A DNA stretch of 64,000 bases. Source: Planctomycetota bacterium (GTDB lineage: Bacteria; Planctomycetota; Planctomycetia; Pirellulales; Thermoguttaceae). The stretch lies in contig JAUWNG010000002.1 of NCBI GenBank assembly GCA_030612765.1, positions 1 to 64,000 on the forward strand, given 5' to 3'. Below, one piece after another: positions 49,001 to 63,346 of this stretch. A program made the position numbers and the translations under genes. The notes beneath the pieces are model-generated. The model was not told the origin of the DNA. It made no database searches and worked only from the letters and a program-made list of their open reading frames with translations. Positions within the stretch are counted from its first letter, which is position 1, and every line of letters begins with the position of its first letter.

Positions 49001-49937
49001 AACGGCCGCCGCCACGCTCGACCAGACCGCCCCAGCCGGTTATTCGGTCGGACTGAGCGACGACCGGATCGATGAAACCGAAGCCCCAAACACTTTCTTC
49101 CAAATCAGCGGCGGGGAAGTAGGCGCGGCTTTCAGCTATACAATCACCAGCGACGGCGGGGCCGGATCGGTCGCCGGCAACGGAACAATCACGTCCACGG
49201 CGCAAGTGATCTCCGGCATCGACGTCTCGGGACTGCCCGACGGCACGTTGACTTTCAGCGTCATCTTGACCGACGCGGCGGGCAACGTGGGCGCGGCCGA
49301 AACGGCCGCTACCACGCTCGACCAGGACGCACCGGCCGGCTATTCCATTACGACCGACGACGACCTGATCGGAGCCGCCGAGGCCGCCACTACCAGCTTT
49401 ACCTTCGCCGGCGCCGAGCCTGGCACAACCTACAACTACACCGTCACCAGCGCCGGCGGCGATGGAGAAGTTACCGGATCCGGGACGATTACTTCGGCCG
49501 ACGAGCAAGTGATGGGCATCGACGTCTCGAATCTGCCCGACGGAATCCTGACCTTCAGCGTCACACTGACCGACGCCGGCAACAAGACCGGCGCCGCCGT
49601 GACGGCCGCCGCCATGCTGGACAAGACGGCCCCGGCCGGTTACACCATCGCGCCCTACGACGACGTGGTCGATGCGGACACGGCGACGGACACCGGATTC
49701 TGGATCATTGACGCCGAGCCGTTCACAACCTACGTCTACACCATCACCAGCGACGGCGGCGAGGGATCGGTGACCGGATATGGAACGACTACCCTAAGCG
49801 ATTATCCCGTGAATGACATCGACGTATCTTCCTTGCCCGACGGGTTGTTGACCATCAGCGTCACGCTTATGGACGCCGCCGGCAACGTCGGCGTCGCCGC
49901 CACGGCCACCGCCACACTGGACCAAAGCGGCAGTTGA
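46041..49937 (+). CDS. Large surface protein: LEPxxLLS-type N-terminus, cyclophilin-type PPIase, Ig/cadherin-like and SdrD-B-like domains, four ~100-aa repeats
   Basis: [90 protein letters not shown]. Confidence 0.85.
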   Translation: [1298 protein letters not shown]

Positions 49938-50125
49938 CGTTCGCACGGAGAGGTGTTTGCCGTTCATTGGGGCACGGAATAATAGTGTCTGGCAAACGCC
50001 CGCCGGCTGCGCCCGGCGGGGTGGAAAACAGCCGCAATTTCTCCCCGCGACCGCAGTCGCGGGGCGTTTCATCTCACCGACATTGGTTGTCTGAGAGTCA
50101 ATGAATGATTTTCGATACGCGTTCT

Positions 50126-51577
50126 TTAGTACCGATAGTCCAGGCCGAAGTTGAGTCCTTGCGCCCAGTAATCGGACACGATGAACTTGGCCTCTGGCGC
50201 CGGGTATCCGACCAGTGCGCCGGGCGGAAATTGAGACGGATTCAGATTCATGTCGATCTGATCGGCCGGCCGGGCAACCCGGCTCCAATAGAGGAACGTG
50301 TATCCGAAAGTGGCCTTCAGACGGGGCGTAAGATCGTAGCCGACGTTGATGCCCAATTCGGGGATTGCCGAGAAGCTGCTCTGCCGGCTCGTGCCGGAGT
50401 TGGTCGGAAGGGCCAACATCCCGTCGTTGTAAGTGACCGGTGCTTGCTGTGGGACCGCAACCGTCGTGGCGCCGGCGACGCGGAGACGGGATCGGGTGCC
50501 GCCCAAGGCGAGCTTGGCCAGAAACTCAAACGACAAACGGCGATGTCGGGTCTTGGCCGATATCCCCAACTCGCCACCGTGGAACTCGTTCTCGGCGCCG
50601 AACCAATCGGACGTGCCGATGACGGTCCCGATCGGAATGACTCCTACCCTGCCGATGTACGTCGTCGAGGAATCAACGGCCAGATTCTCGGCGAATCGGC
50701 TGTATCGGTAGCCGGCCAGAAAGTCCAACTGGCCGTTGCACCCGCGCACCACGACTTTCCGGTACAGCAACGCCAGCGACGTCAATTCATTGCTCACGGC
50801 GGCGTCCAGCCAGCCGGTTTGCTGGTTGGGGTAGGCAAGGATCACGGCGTCTTGTTGAAAGGCTTGGGCGTTGTAGAACGGTCTCGCCAGGATCGAATGG
50901 TCATTGCTGGTTTGCCGGTAATTCATCTTGCCGCTGCCGAAAAACAGGTAGGTTGCCTCGAACGCCTCGTCCCTGTAGGGCGACATCCAGCAGCCGAGCG
51001 TAAACCGGGCGCCGGATCGAATGCCCAGATCGACGCCGCGTCCGCCGATTAAAGTGCTTGTTCCCGGTAGCCCGAGGACGCCGGCTTGGTTCCGCGCCGT
51101 GCCGGCGACGCTGGTGGTCGCCAGCGGCGGCAGATTGGACGATTTGCCCCACCACATCAGATATTCGCCGCTGAACCAAAACCGACTGCGGAATGGATCG
51201 GGGCAGACGCCGATTTCGCACTCGCTCGGACAGCCCCATTCCTCGCTGCACGTTTGACTAAGACCGGCGACCGCGCCTTCCTCGGACCATTGGCCGATGC
51301 CTTCGTAGACCGGCGGCTCCGCTATTTGCCCCATCGGCCGAGCGATACGCTCGTATTGGCGCGGCGGTTGTTCCGTAGTGTAGCCGACCGGCTGCATTTC
51401 ACGGTGGACTTGCCACGGCGCGAGCGAGGCAACGTCGGATTCGGCCCGGAGCGGCGTCCCGCTAAGTATGCCGACAAGCGACAACACGCAGACAAGGCGT
51501 TGCGATCGAAATCGCAAACGGTCCGTCGCCGAGCGCGTACCGGCGGTGGGGGAAGTGCAAAACAGGGAGAACTGCAT
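50126..51577 (-). CDS. BBP7 family outer membrane beta-barrel protein
   Basis: FWFSGEYLMWWGKSSNLPPLATT, GGRGVDLGIRSGARFTLGCWM, C-terminal DYWAQGLNFGLDYRY. Confidence 0.85.
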   Translation of the reverse strand: MQFSLFCTSPTAGTRSATDRLRFRSQRLVCVLSLVGILSGTPLRAESDVASLAPWQVHREMQPVGYTTEQPPRQYERIARPMGQIAEPPVYEGIGQWSEEGAVAGLSQTCSEEWGCPSECEIGVCPDPFRSRFWFSGEYLMWWGKSSNLPPLATTSVAGTARNQAGVLGLPGTSTLIGGRGVDLGIRSGARFTLGCWMSPYRDEAFEATYLFFGSGKMNYRQTSNDHSILARPFYNAQAFQQDAVILAYPNQQTGWLDAAVSNELTSLALLYRKVVVRGCNGQLDFLAGYRYSRFAENLAVDSSTTYIGRVGVIPIGTVIGTSDWFGAENEFHGGELGISAKTRHRRLSFEFLAKLALGGTRSRLRVAGATTVAVPQQAPVTYNDGMLALPTNSGTSRQSSFSAIPELGINVGYDLTPRLKATFGYTFLYWSRVARPADQIDMNLNPSQFPPGALVGYPAPEAKFIVSDYWAQGLNFGLDYRY

Positions 51578-51773
51578 GGACTCGATCCTGCATTTGTAGT
51601 CCCCCCCATTGAAGACAACATAGATACGGACTGCACGGTTATCGGCAGTTTTCGGCCCGCACTTGAGACTTTTTCAGAGAAGTAGGCCGGGTCGCGACCC
51701 GGCACATTTTGGTAAACAACGCCGAGCAAATGCAAACAGTCGCTGGGGTGCAACCCGGCCTACTCATTCAGGT

Positions 51774-52562
51774 TCAGAGGCTCGAACACCAGCGGACGTG
51801 TTCGACCAAAGCCGCGTCGGGCCGGGCGAACATTGTCGCCAGACGGACCGAAAGCGGCGTCGCGACCCCGTTTCGTCGCAATTCGCCCAGATAGCTCCGC
51901 AGCAACTCCAAACACTCAGGCCGCGATTCCATCAGGAAATGGACCCACGCCCACGACTGCGCGTAATCGTCTTGCGTCATGTCTTGCGCGGCCGCAAGCT
52001 GCTCCAGACGCCGCAGGTCGGGCCGCCAGTTCTCGCGCTCGATACGCTCGGCAAGCAGTTCGAGGTGCGGGCGGTTGAGGCCCCGCCGGCCACGCGGAAC
52101 CTCAAAATACTCGGCGATTCCCTCGTCGAGCCACAGCGGGACGTTCGGCGCGACCGAGTGCAGATAGCCGTGCGTGACCTCGTGCCGCAAGTCCTCGGCC
52201 ATCCGGTCGCCCCACTGGGCGTAGACCGTCAGCCGTACGTCGGTCTCGACGAAAAACGCCCGGCGATCGGGAAATCCCGGATGATTCAGCCGCATGAACT
52301 TGTGAAACCGGTCGGGATTCTCGAACAAATACACGTGGATCGGCTCGTCGGAACGCGGCAGCGAAAGCCGCCGACACAATTCCGTCCGCTGCGCGGTCAG
52401 TTCCTCGAACAGCCGATGATGCGCGGAGAGCGGGAAATCACTGTGTATTTCCAGTTGTTCGCGGACCAGCGTGTTCCTCTCGGGCAGCGTCAGCCGGCCG
52501 GCCGGAGTCCCGGCGCAACCACCCGCTAATAGCACGGCAAGTATGACAGAAACCGATCGCAT
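51774..52562 (-). CDS. Putative lipoprotein with gluzincin-like metallopeptidase motif
   Basis: Lipobox-like LLAGGCAG; LRHEVTHGYLHSVAPNVPLWLDEGIAEYFE (HExxH...E). Confidence 0.75.
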   Translation of the reverse strand: MRSVSVILAVLLAGGCAGTPAGRLTLPERNTLVREQLEIHSDFPLSAHHRLFEELTAQRTELCRRLSLPRSDEPIHVYLFENPDRFHKFMRLNHPGFPDRRAFFVETDVRLTVYAQWGDRMAEDLRHEVTHGYLHSVAPNVPLWLDEGIAEYFEVPRGRRGLNRPHLELLAERIERENWRPDLRRLEQLAAAQDMTQDDYAQSWAWVHFLMESRPECLELLRSYLGELRRNGVATPLSVRLATMFARPDAALVEHVRWCSSL

Positions 52563-52693
52563 GGGGGGAGGATAGTAGCAGATTCCCCCGCCGGTCGCCA
52601 TGCCGAAAAGTCATTTAGCCCCCGGTTAATACACCGGGGGCACGTCTGGCGCCCTTTTTCAACGGGCTAAATGATGAACGTGCTCGATCCAAT

Positions 52694-53848
52694 TTACCCT
52701 CGATGGGCAATCAACTCGTCCAGTTCCGCCTTCAGCCGGTCGATTACTTCGTCGAAGGAGAACGCCCCGAGCGACGTTGTGCCGCGTTTCAGATTGACCG
52801 AGTTCGGACCGCACCAAAGTCCCAGGTCGGCGTGATCGGTCTCGCCGGGGCCGTTCACCCGGCACCCCATCACGGCGATGGTGATTGGATGCTCGGCCGC
52901 GTATCGTGTCGCTTCCCGCACGCGCATGGCAAGCTCGACGAACGCCTCGTTCTCGACCCGCGAGCAGCTCGGGCAACTGATGATGTTCAGTTTTGTAGGG
53001 TGCGTGAAACGCACCGCTTGGCTTCGATCGCCGCCGCCGGCCACGTCGGCCAAAATCTGCCGGCCGGCGGTGATTTCCTCGTGCTTCTGGGCCGCCGGGA
53101 CGGTCAATGAGACGCGGATCGTGTCGCCGATGCCCTCGGCCAGTAGCGGTTCGAGCGCGGAGCGGGTTTTCAGAATCCCTTCGGGCGGCATTCCGGCCTC
53201 GGTCACGCCCAGGTGCAGCGGCACGTCGGGCCGCCGGGCGGCAAAACGCCGGTTCACTTCCACTACCCGCGCTGGATCGGAATCCTTCAGCGACACGCAA
53301 TAGCGGACGAATCCCAGCCGGTCGAGTAGTTCGCAGTGTTCCAAGGCGCTTTCGAGCATCGCTTCGAGCGGGTCGGCGGCGTGCTTGTCGCGTTGATCGG
53401 GATCGACCGAGCCGCAATTCACGCCGACCCGCATCGCGCAATCATGCTCTCCGGCCACGTCTGCCAGGAAGCGGACCTTGTCCCGCCAAGGCCGCTCGCG
53501 CTGATAGTGATAGAGATGGCCCGGGTTGTAGCGAATCTTGTCGACCAGCGGAGCGACGTCGGCCGCCAACCGGTAGTTTTCTTGTAAATCGACGGAGAGA
53601 TTCACGTTCGGACAGCGGCGTCGGATTTCGGCCAGCGCCTCGCAATCGCGCTCGGAATCGGCGGCGATCCGCACGATGCCCGCCCCCGCCTTGGCCAACT
53701 GGCTGACCTGTGCGACGGTCGCCTCGACGTTGGTCGTTTTCGTGGCGCACATGCTCTGCACCACTACGGGATTGCCGCTGCCGATCGTCACCGAGCCGAC
53801 TTTCACGGATCGGGTGGGATTGCGGTCAGTTTTGGGGTCAGAGCGCAT
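52694..53848 (-). CDS. ispG: 4-hydroxy-3-methylbut-2-en-1-yl diphosphate synthase (flavodoxin)
   Basis: [77 protein letters not shown]. Confidence 0.96.
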   Translation of the reverse strand: MRSDPKTDRNPTRSVKVGSVTIGSGNPVVVQSMCATKTTNVEATVAQVSQLAKAGAGIVRIAADSERDCEALAEIRRRCPNVNLSVDLQENYRLAADVAPLVDKIRYNPGHLYHYQRERPWRDKVRFLADVAGEHDCAMRVGVNCGSVDPDQRDKHAADPLEAMLESALEHCELLDRLGFVRYCVSLKDSDPARVVEVNRRFAARRPDVPLHLGVTEAGMPPEGILKTRSALEPLLAEGIGDTIRVSLTVPAAQKHEEITAGRQILADVAGGGDRSQAVRFTHPTKLNIISCPSCSRVENEAFVELAMRVREATRYAAEHPITIAVMGCRVNGPGETDHADLGLWCGPNSVNLKRGTTSLGAFSFDEVIDRLKAELDELIAHRG

Positions 53849-53932
53849 TTAGGGGAATTTGAGGGGAATTTGGGGTCAGAGCGCATTTAGTCAATAGCGA
53901 AACCGCACTAATGACTAATGGCGCTCTGACCC
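53833..53932. repeat. GGGGTCAGAGCGC repeats (two direct, one inverted)
   Basis: 53833-53845, 53871-53883 direct; GCGCTCTGACCCC 53920-53932. Confidence 0.88.
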
Positions 53933-53940
53933 CAAGTCCA

Positions 53941-54186
53941 TCACGTGACAGCCATTTCCTTTGCGTTTTGGACGACGATTTTCGGGTTGGGATTTTTCGG
54001 CGGCACGGGCAGCCCTTTTTCCGCCAGAAGCGCCACGTGTTCCTTCATGCCCCACTTGGCCTGGTAAAGACAGTCTTCAATCGAGTGTCCGATGCCGGTG
54101 AAGCCCTCGATTTCCGTGGAATAGAAGCCGAAAAAGCTCGGGTCTTCGGTGGCTTCGATTACGAGCGAGTACGGTAGTTCGATCAT
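53941..54186 (-). CDS. HicB family antitoxin
   Basis: YSLVIEATEDPSFFGFYSTEIEGFTGIGHSIEDCLYQAKWGMKEHVALLAEKGLPVPPKN. Confidence 0.8.
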   Translation of the reverse strand: MIELPYSLVIEATEDPSFFGFYSTEIEGFTGIGHSIEDCLYQAKWGMKEHVALLAEKGLPVPPKNPNPKIVVQNAKEMAVT

Positions 54187-54226
54187 AACATCACCTCACA
54201 GCATTCATTATGTGAGGTTGGCGGCT

Positions 54227-54271
54227 TTACCCGTCTTTTTCAAGGAGACGCACAACTTCGCTGAATTTCAA
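54227..54271 (-). pseudogene. HicA toxin remnant (14 codons then stop)
   Basis: GGAGG then TTG AAA TTC AGC GAA GTT GTG CGT CTC CTT GAA AAA GAC GGG TAA = (M)KFSEVVRLLEKDG*, matching the typical HicA N-terminus. Confidence 0.65.
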
Positions 54272-54298
54272 TTGCAGCCTCCCTTTTTTATTGTTGTC

Positions 54299-57200
54299 CT
54301 ACTCCTCTTTGTTCGATGGCGCTTCCTCGTCGATGAACAAGCCCTCCAGCGAGGTGACGGCGGTTTGAGGCGCGGCCTCGGCAATCGAGCCGTTGCCCTG
54401 ATCGACCGGCGGCGGGGCGGCCGCGACTTGCTCGACTTCCGGTTTTTCGGGCGTTTCCAAGAGCGGGAAATGACGGGCCAAAACGTCTTCCTTCTCGGCC
54501 GTCAAGGTTTCCAACGCCTGCGGACGGATGCGGACCTCGGATTGCTGGAAGGTGTGGAAGCCGGTACCGGCCGGCACCAGGTGGCCGAGGATCACGTTCT
54601 CCTTCAGGCCCACCAGCGGATCGACCTTGCCGGCCAGCGAGGCCTCGGTCAACACCTTGGTGGTCTCCTGGAAGCTGGCGGCCGATATGAAGCTCGAGCT
54701 TTGCACCGCGGCCTTTGTGATGCCCAGCAGTTGGGTGCTGGCGGTGGCCATTGTCGGCTTGCTCCCCTTAACCGTCTCGCCGTCGAGGGCCTCGATCTGA
54801 GCGTTGACCTGTTCCACGACGTTGATCGGAACGATCGCTCCCAGCTCGAAATCGCCGTCCCCCTTCTCGGTGATTTTCAGGCACTTGGCCAATTCCTGGT
54901 TGACGGTGCGGAACTCGAACTTGTCCATCACGCTGCCGGGCAGCAAGGTAGTGTCGCCGATCGACTCGACGTAGACCTTCCGCAGCATTTGGGAGGCGAT
55001 GATCTCGATGTGCTTGTCGTTGATCTCCACCCGCTGACTGCGGTAGACGTTCTGGATTTCGCGGGTGAGGTATTGTTGGACGGCCTCCTCGCCGGAGATG
55101 CGTAGGATGTCGTGTGGCACCAGCGGCCCGTCGACCAATGCCTCGCCCGCCCGGACGAAAGTACCCGAGTGGACCCGCAAGTGTTTGCCGTGGGCGACGA
55201 GGTGTTCGCGTTCGATGCCGGCCTCGCTTTTGACGACAATGGTCCGTTTTCCGCGGCGTTTTTCGCCGAGGATTTCCACCACCCCGTCGATCTCGGCGAT
55301 CACGGAGGGATCCTTTGGCTTGCGGGCCTCGAAGATTTCCGTTACCCGCGGCAGACCGCCGGTGATGTCCTGGGTGCCGGAGACCTCGCGGGGCGTCTTG
55401 GCCAACACGATGCCGGCCGAAATGGTCCTCCCTTCCTGGACCTCGATATTGGCCTTTTCGGGCAGGTAGTAGAAGTCGAGAATCTTGCCGTTTGGGTCTT
55501 CCAGGACAATCTGCGGGTGCAGGTCGCCCTTGTATTCCGTGATGATGACGCGGACGTGGCCGCTGGGATCCTTTTCCGTGCGGATGGTTTCGCCGTCGAT
55601 GATGTCCTCGTAGCGTACCTTTCCGCCCACTTCAGCCAGGATGGGGATGCTGTGCGGATCCCATTGGCAGAGCACCGTTCCGGGTTGGACCTCCTGGTTT
55701 TCCTCGGCCAACAGGTTTGCACCCGCGGGGACTTCGTACTTTTCGAGTTCCCGACCTCTGGGATCGAGCAGGAGGACTTCGCCGTTGCGGGTCAGCACGA
55801 CTTGCTGTCCTTCGTCGTTGCGGACGACTTTCATGCGGGTGAACTGGACCACGCCGCCTTTCTTGGCGCGGATTTCGCTTTCCTCGACGGCGCGGGCCGC
55901 CGTGCCGCCGATATGGAACGTACGCATGGTCAACTGCGTGCCAGGCTCGCCGATGCTCTGGGCGGCAATGATTCCCACCGCCATGCCTTGCTCGACCAGC
56001 GCGCCGGTGGAAAGGTCCATGCCGTAGCACAGCGCACAGACGCCAAGCGAGGCGTCGCAGGTCATCGCGCTACGGACTTGGATCTTCTCCAGGCCCATCT
56101 CTTCGATCTTCCGGGCGATCTCCATCGTGATCAGTTCGTTTTCGCGGACGATCACCTCGTCGGTGATTGGGTTGACGATGTTAGTCCGGATTACGCGGCC
56201 CTTGATCGAGTCCGCCAGGCTGACTTCGACCTTCTCGCCGCGGTAGATCACTCCCTTGGTGAGTCCTTGGGTGGTGCCGCAGTCATGCAGGGTGATGACC
56301 ACGTTTTGGGCCACGTCGGCCAGTTTGCGGGTAAGGTAGCCGGAGTCGGCCGTTTTCAAGGCCGTATCGGCCAGACCCTTCCGGGCACCGTGGGTGGAAC
56401 TGAAGTATTCCAGAACGGTAAGCCCTTCGCGGAAGTTCGCCTTAATCGGCGTTTCGATGATCTTGCCCGAGGGCTTGGCCATCAAACCGCGCATGCCGGC
56501 CAACTGACGGATTTGCTCCACGCCGCCGCGGGCACCGGAGTGGGCCATCAAGAAAATCGGATTTACATAGCCGGGGAAGCGGCGGTCGTTCTCCAATTCC
56601 TGCATCATCTCGGTGGTGATCTGTTCGCGGGCGTGGGTCCAGGCGTCGAGCACCTGGTTGTAGCGCTCACCCTCGGTGATGATGCCGCGCTGGTAGAGCT
56701 TAAGTATCCGAAGGACCGATTTTTCGGCCGTCGCGATGATCTTCGTCTTGTTCGGCGGCGTGATAAGGTCGTCGGTGGCGAAGCTCAAACCGGAAAGTGT
56801 GCTTTGGCGGAAACCGACGCGGTTGAGAATGTCCAACAGGTCGATGGTCTTTCGCCGGCCGAGGATCTCGTGGCAGTCGGAGATCACCCCGGCCAAATCG
56901 CTTGACCGCAACGGGGTGTTGTAGTAGGGCATGCCTTCGGGGAGCGAACTGTTGAACAGCACGCGGCCGACGGTGGTTTGCACCAGTCCGCCCGGCTTGA
57001 CGCTCTGGTCTCCCTTGACGCGGCAGTTCTTCGGCAAACGCAAGGTGATCGAGGTGTGTGTGCCGACCACGCCCAGCGAATGCGCCAGCAGCACCTCTTC
57101 GACCGAGGCGAACTTCATGCCTTCCCCCTTGCTGCTGGGCAACGAGGCGGTGATGTAGTAGCAGCCCATCACCACGTCCTGCGAAGGGCTGATGATCGGC

Positions 57201-58687
57201 GCGCCGTTGGCGGGACTGAAAATGTTGTTCGTCGACATCAGCAAGGTGTGGGCCTCGACTTGGGCCTCGATCGACAGCGGCAAATGGACCGCCATCTGGT
57301 CGCCGTCGAAGTCGGCGTTAAAGCCCTTGCACACCAGCGGGTGGAGCTTGATGGCGTTTCCCTCGACCAGCACCGGCTCGAACCCCTGGATACCCATGCG
57401 GTGCAGCGTCGGGGCGCGATTCAGAAGCACGGGGTGGTTCTGGATCACCTCCTCCAGAATGTCCCACACCTCCTCGTCCTTCCGTTCCAACATCTTCTTG
57501 GCGCTCTTGATGGTGTCGGCGTGGCCGAGTTCCTTCAGACGGCGGATGATGAACGGCTGGTATAGCTCCAGCGCGATCTTCTTGGGCAGACCACACTGAT
57601 GCAGTCTGAGCGCCGGCCCGACGACGATCACGCTACGGGCGGAGTAATCGACGCGCTTACCCAGCAGGTTTTCGCGGAACCGGCCCTGCTTGCCCTTAAT
57701 CATGTCGGTCAGGGATTTCAACGGACGGTTGCTGCTGCCCAGCACCGGCCGCTTGCAGCGGTTGTTGTCGAACAAGGCGTCGACCGACTGTTGCAGCATC
57801 CGCTTCTCGTTGCGGATAATCACCTCCGGGGCATTCAGATCGACCAGCTTTTTCAGCCGGTTGTTCCGGTTGATGATCCGCCGATAGAGGTCGTTCAGAT
57901 CGCTGGTGGCGAAGTTGCCCGAGTCCAACAGGACCAGCGGGCGGAGATCGGGTGGAATCACCGGGACTACGTCGAGCACCGTCCACTCCGGCCGGTTGTC
58001 GCTGTCGCGGATCGCCTCGACGATCTTCAGCCGGTTGGTCAGGTCTTTCCGCTTTTGCTTGGAGTTGGTCTCGGCCAAATCCACGCGCAGGTCTTGCGAG
58101 AGTTTCACCAGGTCGAGGGCCACCAGCAGTTTGCGGATGGCCTCGGCACCCATGTCGGCTTCCCAACCGCCGTCGGGATATTGGGCGCGGGCGGCGCGGT
58201 ATTCCTCTTCGGTCAGCAACTGGCACACCTTCAGCGGCGTGCTGCCGTCGCTGCTGGTGACCACGTAGTCCTGAAAATAAACCACCTTTTCCAGGCTGGT
58301 GGTCTTCATGGCCAGCAGCGCGCCGAGCCGGCTGGGCATCGCCTTGAAAAACCAGATATGCACCACCGGCGCGGCAAGTTCGATGTGGCCCATCCGCTTG
58401 CGCCGTACGCGGCTGTGCGTGATCTTCACGCCGCAACGGTCGCAGATCATCCCCTTGTACTTCATCCCGCGGTACTTGCCGCAAGAACACTCCCAATCTT
58501 TTTCCGGTCCGAATATCCGCTCGCAGAACAGTCCGTCCTTCTCCGGCCGGTAGGTGCGGTAGTTGATCGTCTCCGGCTTCTTCACCTCGCCGAACGACCA
58601 GCTACGGATGTCGTGCGGCCGGGCGAGACTGATCTTCACCGACTTGTAATCGTTTATCCGATCGTATGTGCTTTCGCCGATACTCAC
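54299..58687 (-). CDS. rpoC: DNA-directed RNA polymerase subunit beta'
   Basis: [57 protein letters not shown]. Confidence 0.99.
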   Translation of the reverse strand: MSIGESTYDRINDYKSVKISLARPHDIRSWSFGEVKKPETINYRTYRPEKDGLFCERIFGPEKDWECSCGKYRGMKYKGMICDRCGVKITHSRVRRKRMGHIELAAPVVHIWFFKAMPSRLGALLAMKTTSLEKVVYFQDYVVTSSDGSTPLKVCQLLTEEEYRAARAQYPDGGWEADMGAEAIRKLLVALDLVKLSQDLRVDLAETNSKQKRKDLTNRLKIVEAIRDSDNRPEWTVLDVVPVIPPDLRPLVLLDSGNFATSDLNDLYRRIINRNNRLKKLVDLNAPEVIIRNEKRMLQQSVDALFDNNRCKRPVLGSSNRPLKSLTDMIKGKQGRFRENLLGKRVDYSARSVIVVGPALRLHQCGLPKKIALELYQPFIIRRLKELGHADTIKSAKKMLERKDEEVWDILEEVIQNHPVLLNRAPTLHRMGIQGFEPVLVEGNAIKLHPLVCKGFNADFDGDQMAVHLPLSIEAQVEAHTLLMSTNNIFSPANGAPIISPSQDVVMGCYYITASLPSSKGEGMKFASVEEVLLAHSLGVVGTHTSITLRLPKNCRVKGDQSVKPGGLVQTTVGRVLFNSSLPEGMPYYNTPLRSSDLAGVISDCHEILGRRKTIDLLDILNRVGFRQSTLSGLSFATDDLITPPNKTKIIATAEKSVLRILKLYQRGIITEGERYNQVLDAWTHAREQITTEMMQELENDRRFPGYVNPIFLMAHSGARGGVEQIRQLAGMRGLMAKPSGKIIETPIKANFREGLTVLEYFSSTHGARKGLADTALKTADSGYLTRKLADVAQNVVITLHDCGTTQGLTKGVIYRGEKVEVSLADSIKGRVIRTNIVNPITDEVIVRENELITMEIARKIEEMGLEKIQVRSAMTCDASLGVCALCYGMDLSTGALVEQGMAVGIIAAQSIGEPGTQLTMRTFHIGGTAARAVEESEIRAKKGGVVQFTRMKVVRNDEGQQVVLTRNGEVLLLDPRGRELEKYEVPAGANLLAEENQEVQPGTVLCQWDPHSIPILAEVGGKVRYEDIIDGETIRTEKDPSGHVRVIITEYKGDLHPQIVLEDPNGKILDFYYLPEKANIEVQEGRTISAGIVLAKTPREVSGTQDITGGLPRVTEIFEARKPKDPSVIAEIDGVVEILGEKRRGKRTIVVKSEAGIEREHLVAHGKHLRVHSGTFVRAGEALVDGPLVPHDILRISGEEAVQQYLTREIQNVYRSQRVEINDKHIEIIASQMLRKVYVESIGDTTLLPGSVMDKFEFRTVNQELAKCLKITEKGDGDFELGAIVPINVVEQVNAQIEALDGETVKGSKPTMATASTQLLGITKAAVQSSSFISAASFQETTKVLTEASLAGKVDPLVGLKENVILGHLVPAGTGFHTFQQSEVRIRPQALETLTAEKEDVLARHFPLLETPEKPEVEQVAAAPPPVDQGNGSIAEAAPQTAVTSLEGLFIDEEAPSNKEE

Positions 58688-58720
58688 TGGAAATACTCCT
58701 TGGGGGCGGAGGCTATGTTA

Positions 58721-58796
58721 GGGGCTCGGGACTCGGGGCTCGGGACTCGGGAAAGCAACTCATTCCCGAACCCCGAGTCCCGAGTCCCGAATCCCC
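58721..58796. repeat. Long inverted repeat between rpoC and rpoB
   Basis: GGGGCTCGGGACTCGGGGCTCGGGACTCGGGAA / TTCCCGAACCCCGAGTCCCGAGTCCCGAATCCCC. Confidence 0.85.
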
Positions 58797-58797
58797 C

Positions 58798-62511
<3,714 letters not shown>

Positions 62512-62599
62512 AAGGGATCGCCCTCCTCGGGGGAATTTCAGCGCGAACTCGACGCACGGCCGCGACCGGCGGTAGCGGAGAACCGGCAGTCGCGGGTTT

Positions 62600-62659
62600 G
62601 GGTGGCACTGGCGTCTCGCCAGTGCAGGCCGGAGCACGGGCAAGATGCCCGTGCCACCC
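62600..62659. repeat. GGGTGGCAC...GTGCCACCC two-hairpin element between rpoB and rplL
   Basis: CACTGGCGTCTCGCCAGTG and CACGGGCAAGATGCCCGTG hairpins. Confidence 0.85.
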
Positions 62660-62719
62660 ATCCGCGTTTATACAGGCCGCGACTTTTTGGCCACGGTTTT
62701 ACAGCGGAACGAGCAACGA

Positions 62720-63127
62720 TCACTTGAGAGAAACCGTGCCTCCAGCTTCCTCCAGTTCGGTCTTCAGTTTTTCGGCGTCTTCCTTGGAGAGTCCTTCCTT
62801 GATTTTGGCGGGCACGCTCTCGACCAGATCCTTGGCCTCCTTCAGCCCCAAACTGGTCACGGCGCGGACCACTTTGATGACGCCGATTTTCTTGTCGCCG
62901 AATCCTTCCAGGACCACGTCGAAGTCAGTCTTCTCGGCCGCGGCGCCGCCGCCGTCTTCGGCCGGAGCGGCCATCATCACCGCGCCGCCGGCGGCCGGTT
63001 TGATGTCGTGGACCTCTTCGAGATAGTCGCTGAGTTCCTTGGCTTCCTTAAGGGTCAAGCCGACGATCTTCTCGCCAAGCTCTTGGGATAACGCGGAAAA
63101 TTCGCGGGGTGCTGCGTCTGTCGCCAT
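62720..63127 (-). CDS. rplL: 50S ribosomal protein L7/L12
   Basis: [71 protein letters not shown]. Confidence 0.98.
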   Translation of the reverse strand: MATDAAPREFSALSQELGEKIVGLTLKEAKELSDYLEEVHDIKPAAGGAVMMAAPAEDGGGAAAEKTDFDVVLEGFGDKKIGVIKVVRAVTSLGLKEAKDLVESVPAKIKEGLSKEDAEKLKTELEEAGGTVSLK

Positions 63128-63221
63128 GACAACATCTGTCCTTTCTCACACTCGGATCAATTTGTAGGTAATACGAACTTGCCAATAGCCGGCGGCTAAC
63201 AGCCGCCGGAGTGTATTCATG

Positions 63222-63346
63222 GTAACCGTTCACGGGGCAACCGTCATTCTGAGCGTAGCGAAGAATCTCGTACGAGATCGCGGCGCATGCGAGATTCTTC
63301 GCTACGCTCAGCAGTGACGATGTTTTCCCTACCCGTGAATGGTTAC
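63222..63346. mobile_element. 125-bp MITE-like element between rplL and rplJ, 9-bp duplication GTATTCATG
   Basis: GTATTCATG at 63213-63221 and 63347-63355; ends GTAACCGTTCACGGG / GTAACCATTCACGGG (inverted); internal TTCTGAGCGTAGCGAAGAATCTC inverted pair. Confidence 0.85.

Noticed and set aside
55112-56905. 597-aa ORF on the plus strand antisense to rpoC (similarly 60121..61446 antisense to rpoB)
   Set aside because: High-GC antisense open frame over a highly conserved gene; composition (Asp/Val/Gly/Arg-rich) is typical of codon-mirrored artefacts.
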